Made by a program: the position numbers and the translations under genes
Notes under the pieces: model-generated
The model's database searches: none
What the model was told of the DNA's origin: nothing
Seen by the model: the letters and a program-made list of their open reading frames with translations, nothing else
In this document: positions 34,437 to 43,436 of the stretch, piece by piece
Position numbering within the stretch: the first letter of the stretch is position 1
How the letters are laid out: the number at the start of each line of letters is the position of its first letter
Assembly (NCBI GenBank): GCA_016201045.1
Contig: JACQDM010000007.1
Location: 248,001 to 312,000 of the forward strand
DNA length: 64,000 nt
Direction of reading: 5' to 3'
Source: Afipia sp.
Lineage (GTDB): Bacteria; Pseudomonadota; Alphaproteobacteria; Rhizobiales; Xanthobacteraceae

Positions 34437-35039
34437 ATGAAGAAGCGCCGCGTCGCCATCCTGATTTCCGGGCGCGGATCGAACATGACGGCGCTGATCG
34501 AGGCCGCGACCGCGGCCGACTATCCCGCCGAAATTGTGCTGGTCATTTCCAACGTTGCAAGCGCTCCCGGCCTCGCATTTGCTGCCAAGGCCAGTATCGA
34601 AACGCTGACGATCGAAAGCAAATCCTTCGGCAAGGATCGCGAGGCGTTCGAGCGCAAACTCAACGACACGCTCCTTGCCAAGAACATCGAACTGGTCTGC
34701 CTTGCAGGCTTCATGCGGCTTCTGACGCCCTGGTTCGTGCAGCAATGGCAGGGCAAAATGCTCAACATCCATCCCGCGCTGCTTCCGGCGTACAAGGGGT
34801 TGCACACCCACGAACGCGCGCTCGCCGACGGCGCAAAGACGCATGGCGCGACCGTGCATTTTGTCGTGCCGGAAATGGACTCTGGCCCAATCGTTCTGCA
34901 GGGCGAGGTTCCGGTGATGGCCGGCGATACGCCCGATACGCTTGCAAAGCGCGTGCTCGCCGTCGAACACAGGATTTATCCCGAGGCGCTGCGTCTGGTC
35001 GCGAGCGGCAAAGTCGACGTCGCCAGCGCGCCTACCTGA
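34437..35039 (+). CDS. purN: phosphoribosylglycinamide formyltransferase
   Basis: A 200-residue enzyme that adds the formyl group from 10-formyl-THF to GAR. It has the N-terminal VAILISGRGSNMTALI, the catalytic Asn-His-Asp set in LNIHPALLPAYKG and the following VHFVVPEMDSGPIVLQ. ATG 34437 lies one base after the purM stop. It overlaps the convergent MAPEG gene by 8 bp. Confidence 0.96.
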   Translation: MKKRRVAILISGRGSNMTALIEAATAADYPAEIVLVISNVASAPGLAFAAKASIETLTIESKSFGKDREAFERKLNDTLLAKNIELVCLAGFMRLLTPWFVQQWQGKMLNIHPALLPAYKGLHTHERALADGAKTHGATVHFVVPEMDSGPIVLQGEVPVMAGDTPDTLAKRVLAVEHRIYPEALRLVASGKVDVASAPT

Positions 35040-35424
35040 TGACCTCCCAGAATATGCCGGCCACGCAGATAAAGCCGAGCGTAAAAAGGATCGTCCTGAT
35101 GTAGGGAATGGCGAGCAGATAGACGACAGCGTGCAGAAGCCGCAACCAGAAAAAACTCATCGCCCAGAACGCCGTCATCGCGTTTGCCTTGCCGGCAAGT
35201 TGAGCCACAACCACCAATGCGGCGAACGGCGCGAACGCTTCGACAGCATTGAGATAGGCGCGGTCGGCGCGCCGGCCCCAAAGCGGCATCGGCCGCTGCT
35301 TGGGGTCGGCATAGTTGCTTGGTTTCAGGGGGCCATTGGTTGTGACCTGACAGATAACGTAGGGAATCCAGAGCGCCGCCGTGAGCATCGCCGTCAGCGC
35401 CAGATACTTTAGATCGGTTGACAT
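35032..35424 (-). CDS. MAPEG family membrane protein
   Basis: A 130-residue protein with four transmembrane segments. RADRAYLNAVEAFAPFAALVVVAQLAG is the MAPEG (eicosanoid and glutathione metabolism) signature block with the conserved Arg/Asn/Glu. Bacterial members often have glutathione S-transferase or peroxidase activity. ATG 35424 (MSTDLKYLAL) is the likely start. The frame also opens 10 codons earlier. Confidence 0.8.
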   Translation of the reverse strand: MSTDLKYLALTAMLTAALWIPYVICQVTTNGPLKPSNYADPKQRPMPLWGRRADRAYLNAVEAFAPFAALVVVAQLAGKANAMTAFWAMSFFWLRLLHAVVYLLAIPYIRTILFTLGFICVAGIFWEVIR

Positions 35425-35579
35425 TGGACGTTCCTCGTCACGATCAGCCGTCACGATATGCGTGAACTGGTCTGCCGATCTGAAGTGAGGTTTTGGACCA
35501 GCGGGCGGAGCCTATATCAAACGGCGTTGCAGCCCAGTGACAATTGCGAGAACGGGCGTTCGGGTCGAACGGCATCAAC

Positions 35580-35604
35580 AAAAACCCCGGCGCGATGGCC
35601 GGGG
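35580..35604 (-). terminator. Rho-independent terminator after the cold-shock gene
   Basis: A hairpin with arms CCCCGGC/GCCGGGG (35585-35591 and 35598-35604) and a 6-base loop is followed on the minus strand by five T (35584-35580). It lies 35 bp past the stop of the cold-shock gene. Confidence 0.85.
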
Positions 35605-35639
35605 ACACAGTCTACGAACAGTGAAGCAGACAAAAGCGC

Positions 35640-35843
35640 TCACTTCACCTTGATATTTTCCGCCGACTGCTTGCCTCGATTCTCGACGAGTTCGTATTCG
35701 ATCACCTGATTTTCGTTGAGCGAAGAAAGCCCTGCGCGTTCGACCGCGGAGATATGAACGAACACGTCCTTGTCTCCTTGGTCCGGCTTGATGAACCCGT
35801 AGCCTTTGGTCGGGTTGAACCATTTGACGGTGCCTTTTGCCAC
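35640..35843 (-). CDS. cold-shock protein (CspA family)
   Basis: A 67-residue OB-fold RNA chaperone. It has RNP1 KGYGFIKPD and RNP2 VFVHISAV, preceded by [13 protein letters not shown]. The GTG 35843 start is set by AGGGAGA upstream and by the family length; the frame is open further but that part is the leader. A strong terminator-like hairpin with T8 ends only about 25 bp before the start, so the leader may be regulatory. A second terminator follows the gene. Confidence 0.94.
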   Translation of the reverse strand: MAKGTVKWFNPTKGYGFIKPDQGDKDVFVHISAVERAGLSSLNENQVIEYELVENRGKQSAENIKVK

Positions 35844-35867
35844 GTCGGTCTCCCTTAAGTGAGATAC

Positions 35868-35903
35868 AAAAAAAAGCGCGGTCACGCTGTTTGCGTGCCA
35901 CGC
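35868..35903 (-). terminator. terminator hairpin or attenuator in the cold-shock leader
   Basis: On the minus strand, an 11-bp stem with one bulged A and one G-T pair (35893-35903 with 35876-35887, five-base loop) is followed directly by eight T (35875-35868). It may end the terC transcript. The cold-shock start is only 25 bp further, which leaves no room for a separate promoter after it, so the cold-shock transcript must cross or start within this element. Confidence 0.75.
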
Positions 35904-36049
35904 CACTCGCGGGCTTCAAGAGAAAAAGCGTTCTGTTCAACGACCAAGCGCACAGCCGAACGGCCCAAATCCGATTGCGGGCGCAATCCCAACACGAAAA
36001 TTTCGGATGTGCAAGACGATATCGGAACCGCTGCGGCGCTTTCGCGGCG

Positions 36050-36886
36050 TCACGCTTTCGCGTGAACGCCGTGTTCGCGCAGTGCCCTGCCCCGCATGAT
36101 CGACCCCAAGATCAGCACAACGACGATGCCGAGAAGACCGAGGGTAACCTCGCCAAGGTCCGAGCCGAACCGCAGATTGCGCGTGAAACTGAACACCTGC
36201 GAGATGGTGTCGATCGACAGGTTCACGCTGCCGCTGAGCAGGCGATGCAGCGAGGGCGCCACCGCCGGATCGGTCGCGATCACTTCGCCGGCGATCCAGC
36301 CCAGCAGGGCCGCGCCGAACCAGACCAGTATCGGTAGCCGATCCAGCAGCGCCATGATGATGGCGGCACCTGCAACGATCATCGGAATGCTGATGGCGAG
36401 ACCGAGGATCAGCAAAATCGCGCTGCCGTTGGCGGCTGCAGCCACTGCGATCACATTGTCGAGGCTCATGATGATGTCGGCGATCGCGACGATACGCACC
36501 GCCGCCCACAGATGCGCGGCGGTTTCCACGCCGTCCTCGTCCTGCTGCTCGGGGACGAGAAGTTTCGCGGCGATATAGACGAGCGCGAGCCCGCCGATCA
36601 GTTTCAGGAACGGCAGCGCCATCAGCGTGACGACGATGAAAGTGAAGACGATGCGCAGCACCACGGCGACGCCCGCGCCGAGGATCATGCCCCAGACGCG
36701 CTGCTGCGGCTGCAAGCCACGGCACGCGAGCGCAATCACCAGCGCGTTGTCGCCGGACAGCAGAACGTTGATCCAGATGATCTTGGTGAGCGCGACCCAG
36801 AATTCAGGGTGGCGGATTTCGCTCTGAAATTGCGACAGCAGGCTGGTGTAAGTCGCCAGATCGAAAATCTGCGTCAGCCAAGCCAT
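36050..36886 (-). CDS. TerC family integral membrane protein
   Basis: A 278-residue membrane protein with seven to nine predicted transmembrane segments. The TerC/Alx signature acidic motifs are present: WINVLLSGDNALVIALACRGL and IIMSLDNVIAVAAAANG. The cytoplasmic loop (about 110-125, EQQDEDGVE) is acidic. Members are linked to Mn2+ or other metal export and to tellurite resistance. The gene lies 30 bp downstream of ndk, so the two probably share a transcript. Confidence 0.9.
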   Translation of the reverse strand: MAWLTQIFDLATYTSLLSQFQSEIRHPEFWVALTKIIWINVLLSGDNALVIALACRGLQPQQRVWGMILGAGVAVVLRIVFTFIVVTLMALPFLKLIGGLALVYIAAKLLVPEQQDEDGVETAAHLWAAVRIVAIADIIMSLDNVIAVAAAANGSAILLILGLAISIPMIVAGAAIIMALLDRLPILVWFGAALLGWIAGEVIATDPAVAPSLHRLLSGSVNLSIDTISQVFSFTRNLRFGSDLGEVTLGLLGIVVVLILGSIMRGRALREHGVHAKA

Positions 36887-36915
36887 CGTGAGCCCCCGCT
36901 CGCGTCAGTGTCCGC

Positions 36916-37338
36916 TCAGCCGACGATTTCGTTGCCGGAAAAGAATTGCGCGATCTCGATGGCAGCGGTTTCGGCGGCATCGGAGCCGTGAACCGAATTC
37001 TCGCCGATCGACTTTGCGTGCACCTTGCGGATCGTGCCGTCAGCCGCCTTCGACGGGTCGGTGGCACCCATCACGTCGCGATACTTCGCAATCGCGCCCT
37101 CACCCTGCAGCACCTGCACGACAACCGGCGCGGAAATCATGAAATCGACGAGTTCGCCGAAGAACGGGCGCGACTTGTGAACGGCGTAGAACGTCTCCGC
37201 CTGCGCGCGGGTCATCTGGATGCGCTTCTGCGCGACAATGCGAAGGCCGGCTTTCTCGATGATGGCGTTGATCGCGCCGGTGAGGTTGCGCGCGGTAGCA
37301 TCCGGCTTGATAATCGAAAAAGTGCGCTCAATCGCCAT
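36916..37338 (-). CDS. ndk: nucleoside diphosphate kinase
   Basis: A 140-residue enzyme that transfers phosphate between nucleoside di- and triphosphates. It has the N-terminal [16 protein letters not shown] and the active-site segment [16 protein letters not shown] with the phosphorylated His (in NSVHGSD). ATG 37338 is set by AAGGA seven bases upstream. A good promoter is visible at 37380-37408. Confidence 0.97.
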   Translation of the reverse strand: MAIERTFSIIKPDATARNLTGAINAIIEKAGLRIVAQKRIQMTRAQAETFYAVHKSRPFFGELVDFMISAPVVVQVLQGEGAIAKYRDVMGATDPSKAADGTIRKVHAKSIGENSVHGSDAAETAAIEIAQFFSGNEIVG

Positions 37339-37379
37339 GATCATGTCCTTCGGACAAAGGTGTTGTGGAAATTGCGGCG

Positions 37380-37408
37380 CTTATAGCGACGCTGGGATGC
37401 CACGGCAA
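37380..37408 (-). promoter_or_regulatory. predicted ndk promoter
   Basis: TTGCCG (37408-37403), a 17-bp spacer and TATAAG (37385-37380) on the minus strand match a housekeeping promoter. It lies 42 bp before the ndk start. The 225 bp between this and the divergent small gene hold nothing else I can identify. Confidence 0.5.
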
Positions 37409-37632
37409 GCGGCTCAGCCTGCGGCGGAAGATGGCATCGCCGCGAAATGCGCGGCCGTCAGATGACGGAGATTTCATCAAGATGAACCGTTTCTGACGCG
37501 AACGAGCGGCCGGTATTCACGTTGTTAATCCTACTCTTCAGCGCCTTGAACCCGCCCGGAAGCGCAGACGACGTATCGGACAAGGGCGGCATCACAGCGG
37601 TGCAGATCGCGCCGCAGACAATGGAGACGATC

Positions 37633-37893
37633 ATGGTGCGCAAACTTGTTCTTGCAGTTGCTGCGTTGGCCGCAATCGGCGGCGCAACCGCAGTTTCGAC
37701 GACCCCCGCCGCAGCCTGGGGTCACGGTTGGCATGGCGGTGGCTGGCACGGCGGATGGCATGGCGGCTGGGGCGGACCGCGCTTCGTCTATGGCGGCGGA
37801 CCGTACTATTACGGCGGTGGCGGCTGCTACGTGCGCCGTCTGGTGCCGACCCCTTGGGGTCCGCGCTGGCGCCTCGTGAACCGCTGCTACTAG
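37633..37893 (+). CDS. secreted Gly/His/Trp-rich small protein
   Basis: An 86-residue protein with a signal peptide (about residues 1-28, ending AAA). The mature part contains repeats of GWHGG (WGHGWHGGGWHGGW and so on) and ends with a more ordered CYVRRLVPTPWGPRWRLVNRCY segment with two cysteines. His-rich repeats suggest metal binding, but this is not shown. ATG 37633 follows GGAGA. It is followed by a clear terminator. Confidence 0.7.
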   Translation: MVRKLVLAVAALAAIGGATAVSTTPAAAWGHGWHGGGWHGGWHGGWGGPRFVYGGGPYYYGGGGCYVRRLVPTPWGPRWRLVNRCY

Positions 37894-37918
37894 ACCTTCG
37901 TTTTCTCCCTGACTGACG

Positions 37919-37946
37919 CCCCGGCCCTCGCGGCCGGGGATTTTCT
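37919..37946 (+). terminator. Rho-independent terminator
   Basis: Arms CCCCGGCC/GGCCGGGG (37919-37926 and 37932-37939) with a 5-base loop are followed by ATTTTCT. It ends the Gly/His-rich protein gene 26 bp past its stop. Confidence 0.8.
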
Positions 37947-38111
37947 TTGCCGAATCGCGGTTCCAAGAATTGGTACAGGCAGTTCCACCCGTCGCCGATT
38001 TAATTTTTACGCACTGCTCACCATTCGCATCGCTGGCGCGAAACGAATTCGACCGCCTCGACTTGGTTCGGCAGATATTGAGGCGACGTTGAATTGAATT
38101 GGAATTTCATC

Positions 38112-38318
38112 ATGGCAAACAGAAACAGGGCTGATATCGAAATCGACCACGTCCACGCCCAAGCCATCTGTCAGGGCATTGGCGAGAGACTGCGCGATGC
38201 ACTCGAAAAGAATTGGGAACGGGCACCGGCAAAGATGCACGACCTGTATGCGCGGCTTCCCGAACTCGACAGCGAGGATTCGCCGTCGATTGTGCCGCCG
38301 TCGCGCGGCGGATTTTAA
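38112..38318 (+). CDS. small hypothetical cytosolic protein (68 aa)
   Basis: A 68-residue charged, helical protein (DHVHAQAICQGIGERLRDALEKNW, given in two parts: DHVHAQAICQGIG and ERLRDALEKNW). It has no signal peptide. ATG 38112 follows GGAA. No family is recognised. Its 3' end lies 78 bp before the ABC-F gene on the same strand. Confidence 0.5.
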   Translation: MANRNRADIEIDHVHAQAICQGIGERLRDALEKNWERAPAKMHDLYARLPELDSEDSPSIVPPSRGGF

Positions 38319-38396
38319 GGGTCACACCAGCGCAAACAGCGCATCTTCACGACGATAAACGGTTGCGTTCGGCGTGCGGTTCGCACAAAAGGCCGC

Positions 38397-40256
38397 ATGC
38401 TTTCTCTCGACGACATCTCGATCCGGATCGCCGGACGGCTTCTTATTGAAAACAGCACGGTGCAGATTGTGCCGGGCGCACGTGTCGGATTCGTCGGACG
38501 CAATGGCGTCGGCAAATCCACGCTGTTTCACGCCATCCGCGGCGACCTGCCGCTCGAGACCGGGTCGATCGCTATTCCGCCGCGCTGGCGTGTCGGCTCG
38601 CTCGCGCAGGAAGCGCCGGACGGCCCCGAAAGTCTTGTCGAAGTCGTGCTGAAAGCCGACCTCGAACGCGACGCACTGCTACGCGAAGCGGACACCGCGA
38701 CCGATCCGCATCGGATCGCCGAAATTCAAACCCGCCTCGTCGATATCGACGCGCATTCGGCCCCTGCCCGCGCCGCTTCAATTTTAAGCGGCCTCGGATT
38801 TTCGACCGAGGACCAGGCGCGCTCATGTTCGGAATTTTCCGGTGGCTGGCGCATGCGCGTGGCGCTTGCGGCAACGCTGTTCGCAGCCCCCGATCTGCTG
38901 CTGCTCGACGAGCCGACCAACTATCTCGATCTCGAAGGCACGCTGTGGCTGGAAGATCACCTTGCGAACTATCCGCGCACCGTCATCGTCATCAGTCATG
39001 ACCGCGACTTGCTCGATACGTCGGTCGATCAGATCCTGCATCTCGATCGCGGCAAGCTGACGCTCTACAAGGGCACCTATTCGTCGTTCGAGGAACAGCG
39101 CGCCACGCGCGAAATGATCGAACAGAAGCATGCAAAGAAGCAGGCAGACGAGCGCAAGCGCCTGCAGGCGTTCGTCGATCGCTTCAAGGCCAAGGCGTCG
39201 AAAGCCAAGCAGGCGCAATCGCGCGTCAAGATGCTGGAAAAAATGAAGCCGGTGACGGCGCTGGTGACGCAGGACGTCAAGGAGATCACTTTCCCTACAC
39301 CTGAAAAGATTCTGTCGCCGCCGATCATCGCGGTCGATGACGTCTCGGTCGGTTACGATCCCGCGAAGCCGGTGCTCAATCACGTCACGCTGCGCCTCGA
39401 CAATGACGACCGCATCGCGCTGCTCGGCTCGAACGGCAACGGCAAGTCGACGCTGGTGAAATTGCTCGCGGGCAAGCTGCCGCAGTTCTCCGGCAAGATC
39501 GTGCGCGCCGCCAATCTCTCTGTCGGCTATTTTGCGCAGCATCAGACCGACGAACTCGACCTCGAAGGTTCGGCCTACGATCATCTGCGGCGGCTGATGC
39601 CGCAGGAAACGGAAACCAAAGTTCGCGCACGCACCGGCGCTATCGGATTTTCCGGCAAGGCGGGCGACACGAAAGTCAGTTCATTGTCCGGCGGCGAGAA
39701 AGCGCGGCTGCTGCTCGGGCTTGCGACATTCTATGGTCCCAACATGATCATCCTCGACGAGCCGACCAACCATCTGGACATCGACAGCCGTGCAGCGCTG
39801 GCGGAAGCGATCAACGACTATCCCGGTGCGATCATCATGGTGAGCCACGACCGCTATCTGATCGAGGCGTGCGCGGATCAGCTGTGGGTCGTCGCTGATA
39901 AAACGGTGACGGCCTACGACGGCGATCTCGACGACTATCGCCGCTCGGTCCTCACCGCGCGCGGTATGCGTACCTCCGCCCGCGACCGTGCCGTGAACGA
40001 GCGCAACAAGGTTGCGCCGAAAAAAGAAAAGAAGATTCCGCTGAAGCAGAGAATTTCGGAAGCCGAAGCCGAGATGGCGCGCATCAACGGCATCATCGCG
40101 AAAATTGATACTGCGCTGGCGCTGCCGGACATTTTCAAACGCGATCCGAAGCAAGCCGCGCAACTGACGAAAGCACGAGCGAGTGCGGCAAGCGCGTTGC
40201 AGCGGGCGGAGGAAGACTGGCTCGCCGCGAGTTCTTCGCTGGAAGACGCGAATTGA
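38397..40256 (+). CDS. ABC-F family ATP-binding protein (Uup/YheS/EttA-like)
   Basis: A 619-residue protein of two ABC cassettes joined by a linker and without membrane segments, the ABC-F arrangement that acts on ribosomes. Walker A occurs twice (GRNGVGKST and GSNGNGKST). Signatures are SGGWRMRVALAATLF and LSGGEKARLLLGL. Walker B occurs twice (LLLLDEPTNYLDLEG and MIILDEPTNHLDID). The C-terminal extension (about 545-619) is a Lys-rich coiled coil. The inter-cassette linker (about 225-300) is charged. The exact subfamily is not settled by inspection. Confidence 0.92.
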   Translation: MLSLDDISIRIAGRLLIENSTVQIVPGARVGFVGRNGVGKSTLFHAIRGDLPLETGSIAIPPRWRVGSLAQEAPDGPESLVEVVLKADLERDALLREADTATDPHRIAEIQTRLVDIDAHSAPARAASILSGLGFSTEDQARSCSEFSGGWRMRVALAATLFAAPDLLLLDEPTNYLDLEGTLWLEDHLANYPRTVIVISHDRDLLDTSVDQILHLDRGKLTLYKGTYSSFEEQRATREMIEQKHAKKQADERKRLQAFVDRFKAKASKAKQAQSRVKMLEKMKPVTALVTQDVKEITFPTPEKILSPPIIAVDDVSVGYDPAKPVLNHVTLRLDNDDRIALLGSNGNGKSTLVKLLAGKLPQFSGKIVRAANLSVGYFAQHQTDELDLEGSAYDHLRRLMPQETETKVRARTGAIGFSGKAGDTKVSSLSGGEKARLLLGLATFYGPNMIILDEPTNHLDIDSRAALAEAINDYPGAIIMVSHDRYLIEACADQLWVVADKTVTAYDGDLDDYRRSVLTARGMRTSARDRAVNERNKVAPKKEKKIPLKQRISEAEAEMARINGIIAKIDTALALPDIFKRDPKQAAQLTKARASAASALQRAEEDWLAASSSLEDAN

Positions 40257-40290
40257 TCTGAAGGATTTTACGGAATTCGGAGCGCCAGAC

Positions 40291-40839
40291 CTAGGCGTGT
40301 TTCTTCTTCTTGGGCTTCGCCGCAGGCTTCGGCGGCTCGGGCACGTCGACACGGTCGATCATGGTCAGGCGGCCTTCCTTGAACGTGTATGCGCCGGGAC
40401 GCGGCCCCTTCGTGTAGGTCACTAGCGCGATGCGTGCACCACCCGGATCGTTCGACAGCTGCACATTGTCGGGCGCAATGCCGATCGCGCGCGCGACGTC
40501 GCATTCCGTATGGCCAAGCGCCACCGCCCCGGTCGGCGCAGGCGCGGCATTCGGCGGGGCCCCCTCGGTCGACGCGTTAGCGTCGGCGGGCGGCGTCGGT
40601 GCGGGCATACCTGAGCATTGCCCATCGGCGCTCATCAGATCGTCCGGCGTAATCGGGCGCGTCGTGCTGAGGGGCGGCGTTTCAATCGACGACTGGTTGA
40701 AAAGTTTGGCCGGGCGCGCGAACCACTGCTGATCCTTGAAGGAAAAATCCGACATGCTGCCGCATGCGGACACCGCCGGTGCGAGCGCCGCCAAAACGCC
40801 GAAGCATTTTGCCAAGCGAATAGTCCGCACGATCGTCAC
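40291..40839 (-). CDS. putative lipoprotein
   Basis: A 182-residue protein starting at GTG 40839. The N-terminal signal ends in a lipobox-like VSAC (Cys26). A Pro/Ala-rich middle precedes a folded C-terminal part (HTECDVARAIGIAPDNVQLS, GGARIALVTYTKGPRPGAY) resembling a Bradyrhizobium family of small outer-membrane lipoproteins. The tail is Pro/Lys-rich. The function is unknown. The 129 bp to holC hold no clear signal. Confidence 0.6.
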   Translation of the reverse strand: MTIVRTIRLAKCFGVLAALAPAVSACGSMSDFSFKDQQWFARPAKLFNQSSIETPPLSTTRPITPDDLMSADGQCSGMPAPTPPADANASTEGAPPNAAPAPTGAVALGHTECDVARAIGIAPDNVQLSNDPGGARIALVTYTKGPRPGAYTFKEGRLTMIDRVDVPEPPKPAAKPKKKKHA

Positions 40840-40968
40840 TGACGCTTCACCCCGGTTCCGGCCTTGTCCCTTGCGGCCGTTGCAACATCAATTTGCGGCA
40901 CCTTGGTGGCTAACCGCATGTCAGGTCAACGAAAAACCGCTGTATAATTAACGGCGAGAGCGCTTGCT

Positions 40969-41421
40969 TTATTCGCGCTTCTGCCATTTGCCGCGCTCAT
41001 CGGTCTGCCAGTATGTCCGGTCGAAACCGCGCGATTTGCTGTCGAGCCACGCCGCGCGCGCAGCCGAAAGCGCATCATCGTCGTTACCGTCGAATACAAG
41101 AACAACGCGCTCGTAAGTCGCACAATCTTTCGGCAGCCCTGCGGCATCCACAATGAACCGCACCGTCGCTCTGTTCGGGTTGTCGTCGCTCGGAACCAGG
41201 ACGATCGGCTGTTCGCCGGCGTCTGCGTCGCGCCAGGTGCCATGCGGCAGAAACGAATTCTCGCGATAGGTCCACAGATGTCCGTCGAGCGATTCAGCGC
41301 GTTCCTCCGAACCCGTCTGCACCGCGACGCGCCAGCCGCGCTCGTAGGATTTCTCCAGAAGCGGCGGCAGCACTTTCTCGATCGTCGTGTCCTGCAAGTG
41401 ATAGAACAGAACTTCGGTCAT
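40969..41421 (-). CDS. holC: DNA polymerase III chi subunit
   Basis: A 150-residue protein of the HolC family, which links the clamp-loader (via psi) to SSB. It has EVLFYHLQDTTIEKVLPPLLEKS and the SSB-facing region PIVLVPSDDNPN. It lies 17 bp downstream of pepA on the same strand. This pepA-holC pair is common in alphaproteobacteria. Confidence 0.9.
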   Translation of the reverse strand: MTEVLFYHLQDTTIEKVLPPLLEKSYERGWRVAVQTGSEERAESLDGHLWTYRENSFLPHGTWRDADAGEQPIVLVPSDDNPNRATVRFIVDAAGLPKDCATYERVVLVFDGNDDDALSAARAAWLDSKSRGFDRTYWQTDERGKWQKRE

Positions 41422-41438
41422 CGCCGCGTTTCCGAAAT

Positions 41439-42941
41439 CTACTTCTTTGCTTCGTAGTGATCCGCCACGAGTCGATTAAGCAGGCGCACGCCGAAGCCCG
41501 ATCCCCACGAACGGTTGAGATCGGACGCCGGAACGCCCATCGCAGTACCTGCAATGTCGAGATGTGCCCATGGCGTGTTATCGACGAAGCGCTGCAAAAA
41601 TTGTGCGGCCGTGATCGAGCCACCGTTTCGTCCGCCGGTGTTCTTCATGTCGGCGAATTGCGAGTCGATCTGCTTGTCGTATTCAGGGCCGAGCGGCATG
41701 CGCCACACCCGCTCGCCCGTCTCCTGCCCCGCTTCCATCAGCCGTTCGGAGAGCTTGTCGTTGTTGGAAAACAGACCCGCATAATCGATGCCGAGCGCAA
41801 CGAGAATTGCGCCCGTCAGCGTCGCCAGATCGATCATGAATTTCGGCTTGTATTTCTGCGCGACGTACCAAAGCACGTCTGCCAGCACGAGACGGCCTTC
41901 GGCATCGGTGTTGATGATTTCGATGGTTTGTCCCGACATCGAGGTCACGATATCGCCGGGGCGTTGCGCGTTGCCATCCGGCATGTTCTCCACGATGCCG
42001 ATGGCACCGACGACATTCACCTTCGCCTTGCGCGCGGCGAGCACGTGCATCAATCCGACGACGCAGGCCGCGCCGCCCATGTCGCCCTTCATGTCCTCCA
42101 TCGAACCCGCGGGCTTGATCGAGATCCCGCCAGTATCGAAACACACGCCCTTGCCGATGAAGGCAATCGGCTGCTCGCCCCGCTTGCCGCCGTTCCACCG
42201 CATCACGACGGTGCGGCTGTCGTGCGACGAACCCTGACCGACGCCGAGCAGCGCACCCATTTTCAGTTTCGTCATAGCTGCAACGTCGAGCACATCGACC
42301 TGCACGCCGAGCTTGCGCAGTTGCGTCGCGCGGCGCGCGAACTCGACAGGAAACAAAATGTTCGGCGGCTCGTTGACGAGTTCTCGTGCGAGCACCACGC
42401 CATCGACGATGTGGCTCTCCGGCGTGTAGGCTTTCTTCACCGCGGCGACGTCCGAGACCGCAATCGAGAACTGCGCCTTCATCGGCGCGTTATCGTCGTC
42501 CTTCTTTTTTGTCTTGTAGCGATCGAAGCGATAGGCGCGCAGGCGAATTCCGGATGCGAGACTGACCGCCTGCGCGGCTCTCATGGAGCCAGATGCGTTG
42601 TCGGCGACGACCAGAACGTCTTCGCTGCCTCCGCTGATTTTTGAAGCGAGCTTGCCGCCGAATTTGAGGAAATCGATCGGCTTCAGATCGGCTGCCTTGC
42701 CGGTTCCAACCACCAATAACCGCCCGGCCTTGAGTCCTTCCGGGGCCAGAATGTCCAACACCGCGCCGCTTTTGCCCTTGAATCGGCTGGCCGCTGCCGC
42801 CCGTTTGACCGATCCCGCCGTGCCGCCGAGGGCCTTTGTGGCCTGCGGACCGAACTTCAGAGCATCATCGCAAAACACCACAAGGACGCCTCGGGCTGCA
42901 GTGGAAAACGGGACGAAGCCGACCTTGACGGCGTCAGTCAT
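41439..42941 (-). CDS. pepA: leucyl aminopeptidase (cytosol aminopeptidase, M17)
   Basis: A 500-residue M17 metallopeptidase. The signature [12 protein letters not shown] is intact, with the Lys and Asp metal ligands in [18 protein letters not shown] and [17 protein letters not shown] 42941 follows GGAGG. The frame opens to 43322, but the extra N-terminus is not conserved protein. holC follows. The 495 bp to divergent lptG are described separately. Confidence 0.96.
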   Translation of the reverse strand: MTDAVKVGFVPFSTAARGVLVVFCDDALKFGPQATKALGGTAGSVKRAAAASRFKGKSGAVLDILAPEGLKAGRLLVVGTGKAADLKPIDFLKFGGKLASKISGGSEDVLVVADNASGSMRAAQAVSLASGIRLRAYRFDRYKTKKKDDDNAPMKAQFSIAVSDVAAVKKAYTPESHIVDGVVLARELVNEPPNILFPVEFARRATQLRKLGVQVDVLDVAAMTKLKMGALLGVGQGSSHDSRTVVMRWNGGKRGEQPIAFIGKGVCFDTGGISIKPAGSMEDMKGDMGGAACVVGLMHVLAARKAKVNVVGAIGIVENMPDGNAQRPGDIVTSMSGQTIEIINTDAEGRLVLADVLWYVAQKYKPKFMIDLATLTGAILVALGIDYAGLFSNNDKLSERLMEAGQETGERVWRMPLGPEYDKQIDSQFADMKNTGGRNGGSITAAQFLQRFVDNTPWAHLDIAGTAMGVPASDLNRSWGSGFGVRLLNRLVADHYEAKK

Positions 42942-43098
42942 GAGCAAATCCTCCGGGGCATTGTCTGGAATGCATTGGGAAATCAGGAGAAAAACAGGCT
43001 TTAAGCGGTGAAAAGGGCAGAATCCTGCCCGATTTGCCGCACTATGGCCCGTTCCTGCGACTCCTGCAAAGCGTCCCGCATGCGCCCGACGCATGCCC

Positions 43099-43123
43099 AA
43101 ACCGGGGCCAAATCCCCCGGTTT
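43099..43123. terminator. orphan terminator-like palindrome between divergent genes
   Basis: Perfect 9-bp arms AAACCGGGG/CCCCGGTTT (43099-43107 and 43115-43123) with a 7-base loop are followed by T and then GACG. It has no gene before it in either direction, since pepA and lptG diverge. It might end a short unannotated transcript or be a remnant. Confidence 0.4.
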
Positions 43124-43156
43124 TGACGTGTCGCCCAGGCCACGTTTTGGGAAATA

Positions 43157-43171
43157 TTAACCCTGTCTTAA
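43157..43171. promoter_or_regulatory. CtrA-type site TTAA-N7-TTAA upstream of lptG
   Basis: TTAACC, five bases, TTAA (43157-43171) is an exact CtrA consensus. It lies 25 bp upstream of a possible -35 hexamer at 43197, in the 495-bp region between pepA and lptG (42942-43436). The position, upstream of the -35, fits an activator. Confidence 0.5.
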
Positions 43172-43196
43172 AACCAGCCCCAGAGCGGCCATTTTG

Positions 43197-43224
43197 TTGA
43201 CCGATCAAAGGGATGCTGTGAAAT
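43197..43224 (+). promoter_or_regulatory. possible promoter for lptG-lptD operon
   Basis: TTGACC (43197-43202), a 16-bp spacer and TGAAAT (43219-43224). The -35 is good and the -10 is weak. It lies about 210 bp before lptG. The rest of the 495-bp region shows no gene. Confidence 0.35.
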
Positions 43225-43436
43225 AACAACCCGCTGGAAGGGGCCGGCAGCACCCGTGGGGGACCACCGATTCCGGGGGTCTGGGTGCGCAGCCGAATTC
43301 GAGCGGTTTTGGGTGGGGACATCGCTGCTTTGATGGCGTCGCACGATAACGAGTTTTTCAGCGGCCGATTTGCCGCGCGCGACGCCGGTCGAGCATGCCG
43401 CTTGCCGACCGATGCCCAGTTGTGGCGGCACCAATC

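Noticed and set aside
36887-36915. Manganese (yybP-ykoY) riboswitch before terC
   Set aside because: Only 29 bp separate ndk and terC, too little for that riboswitch.
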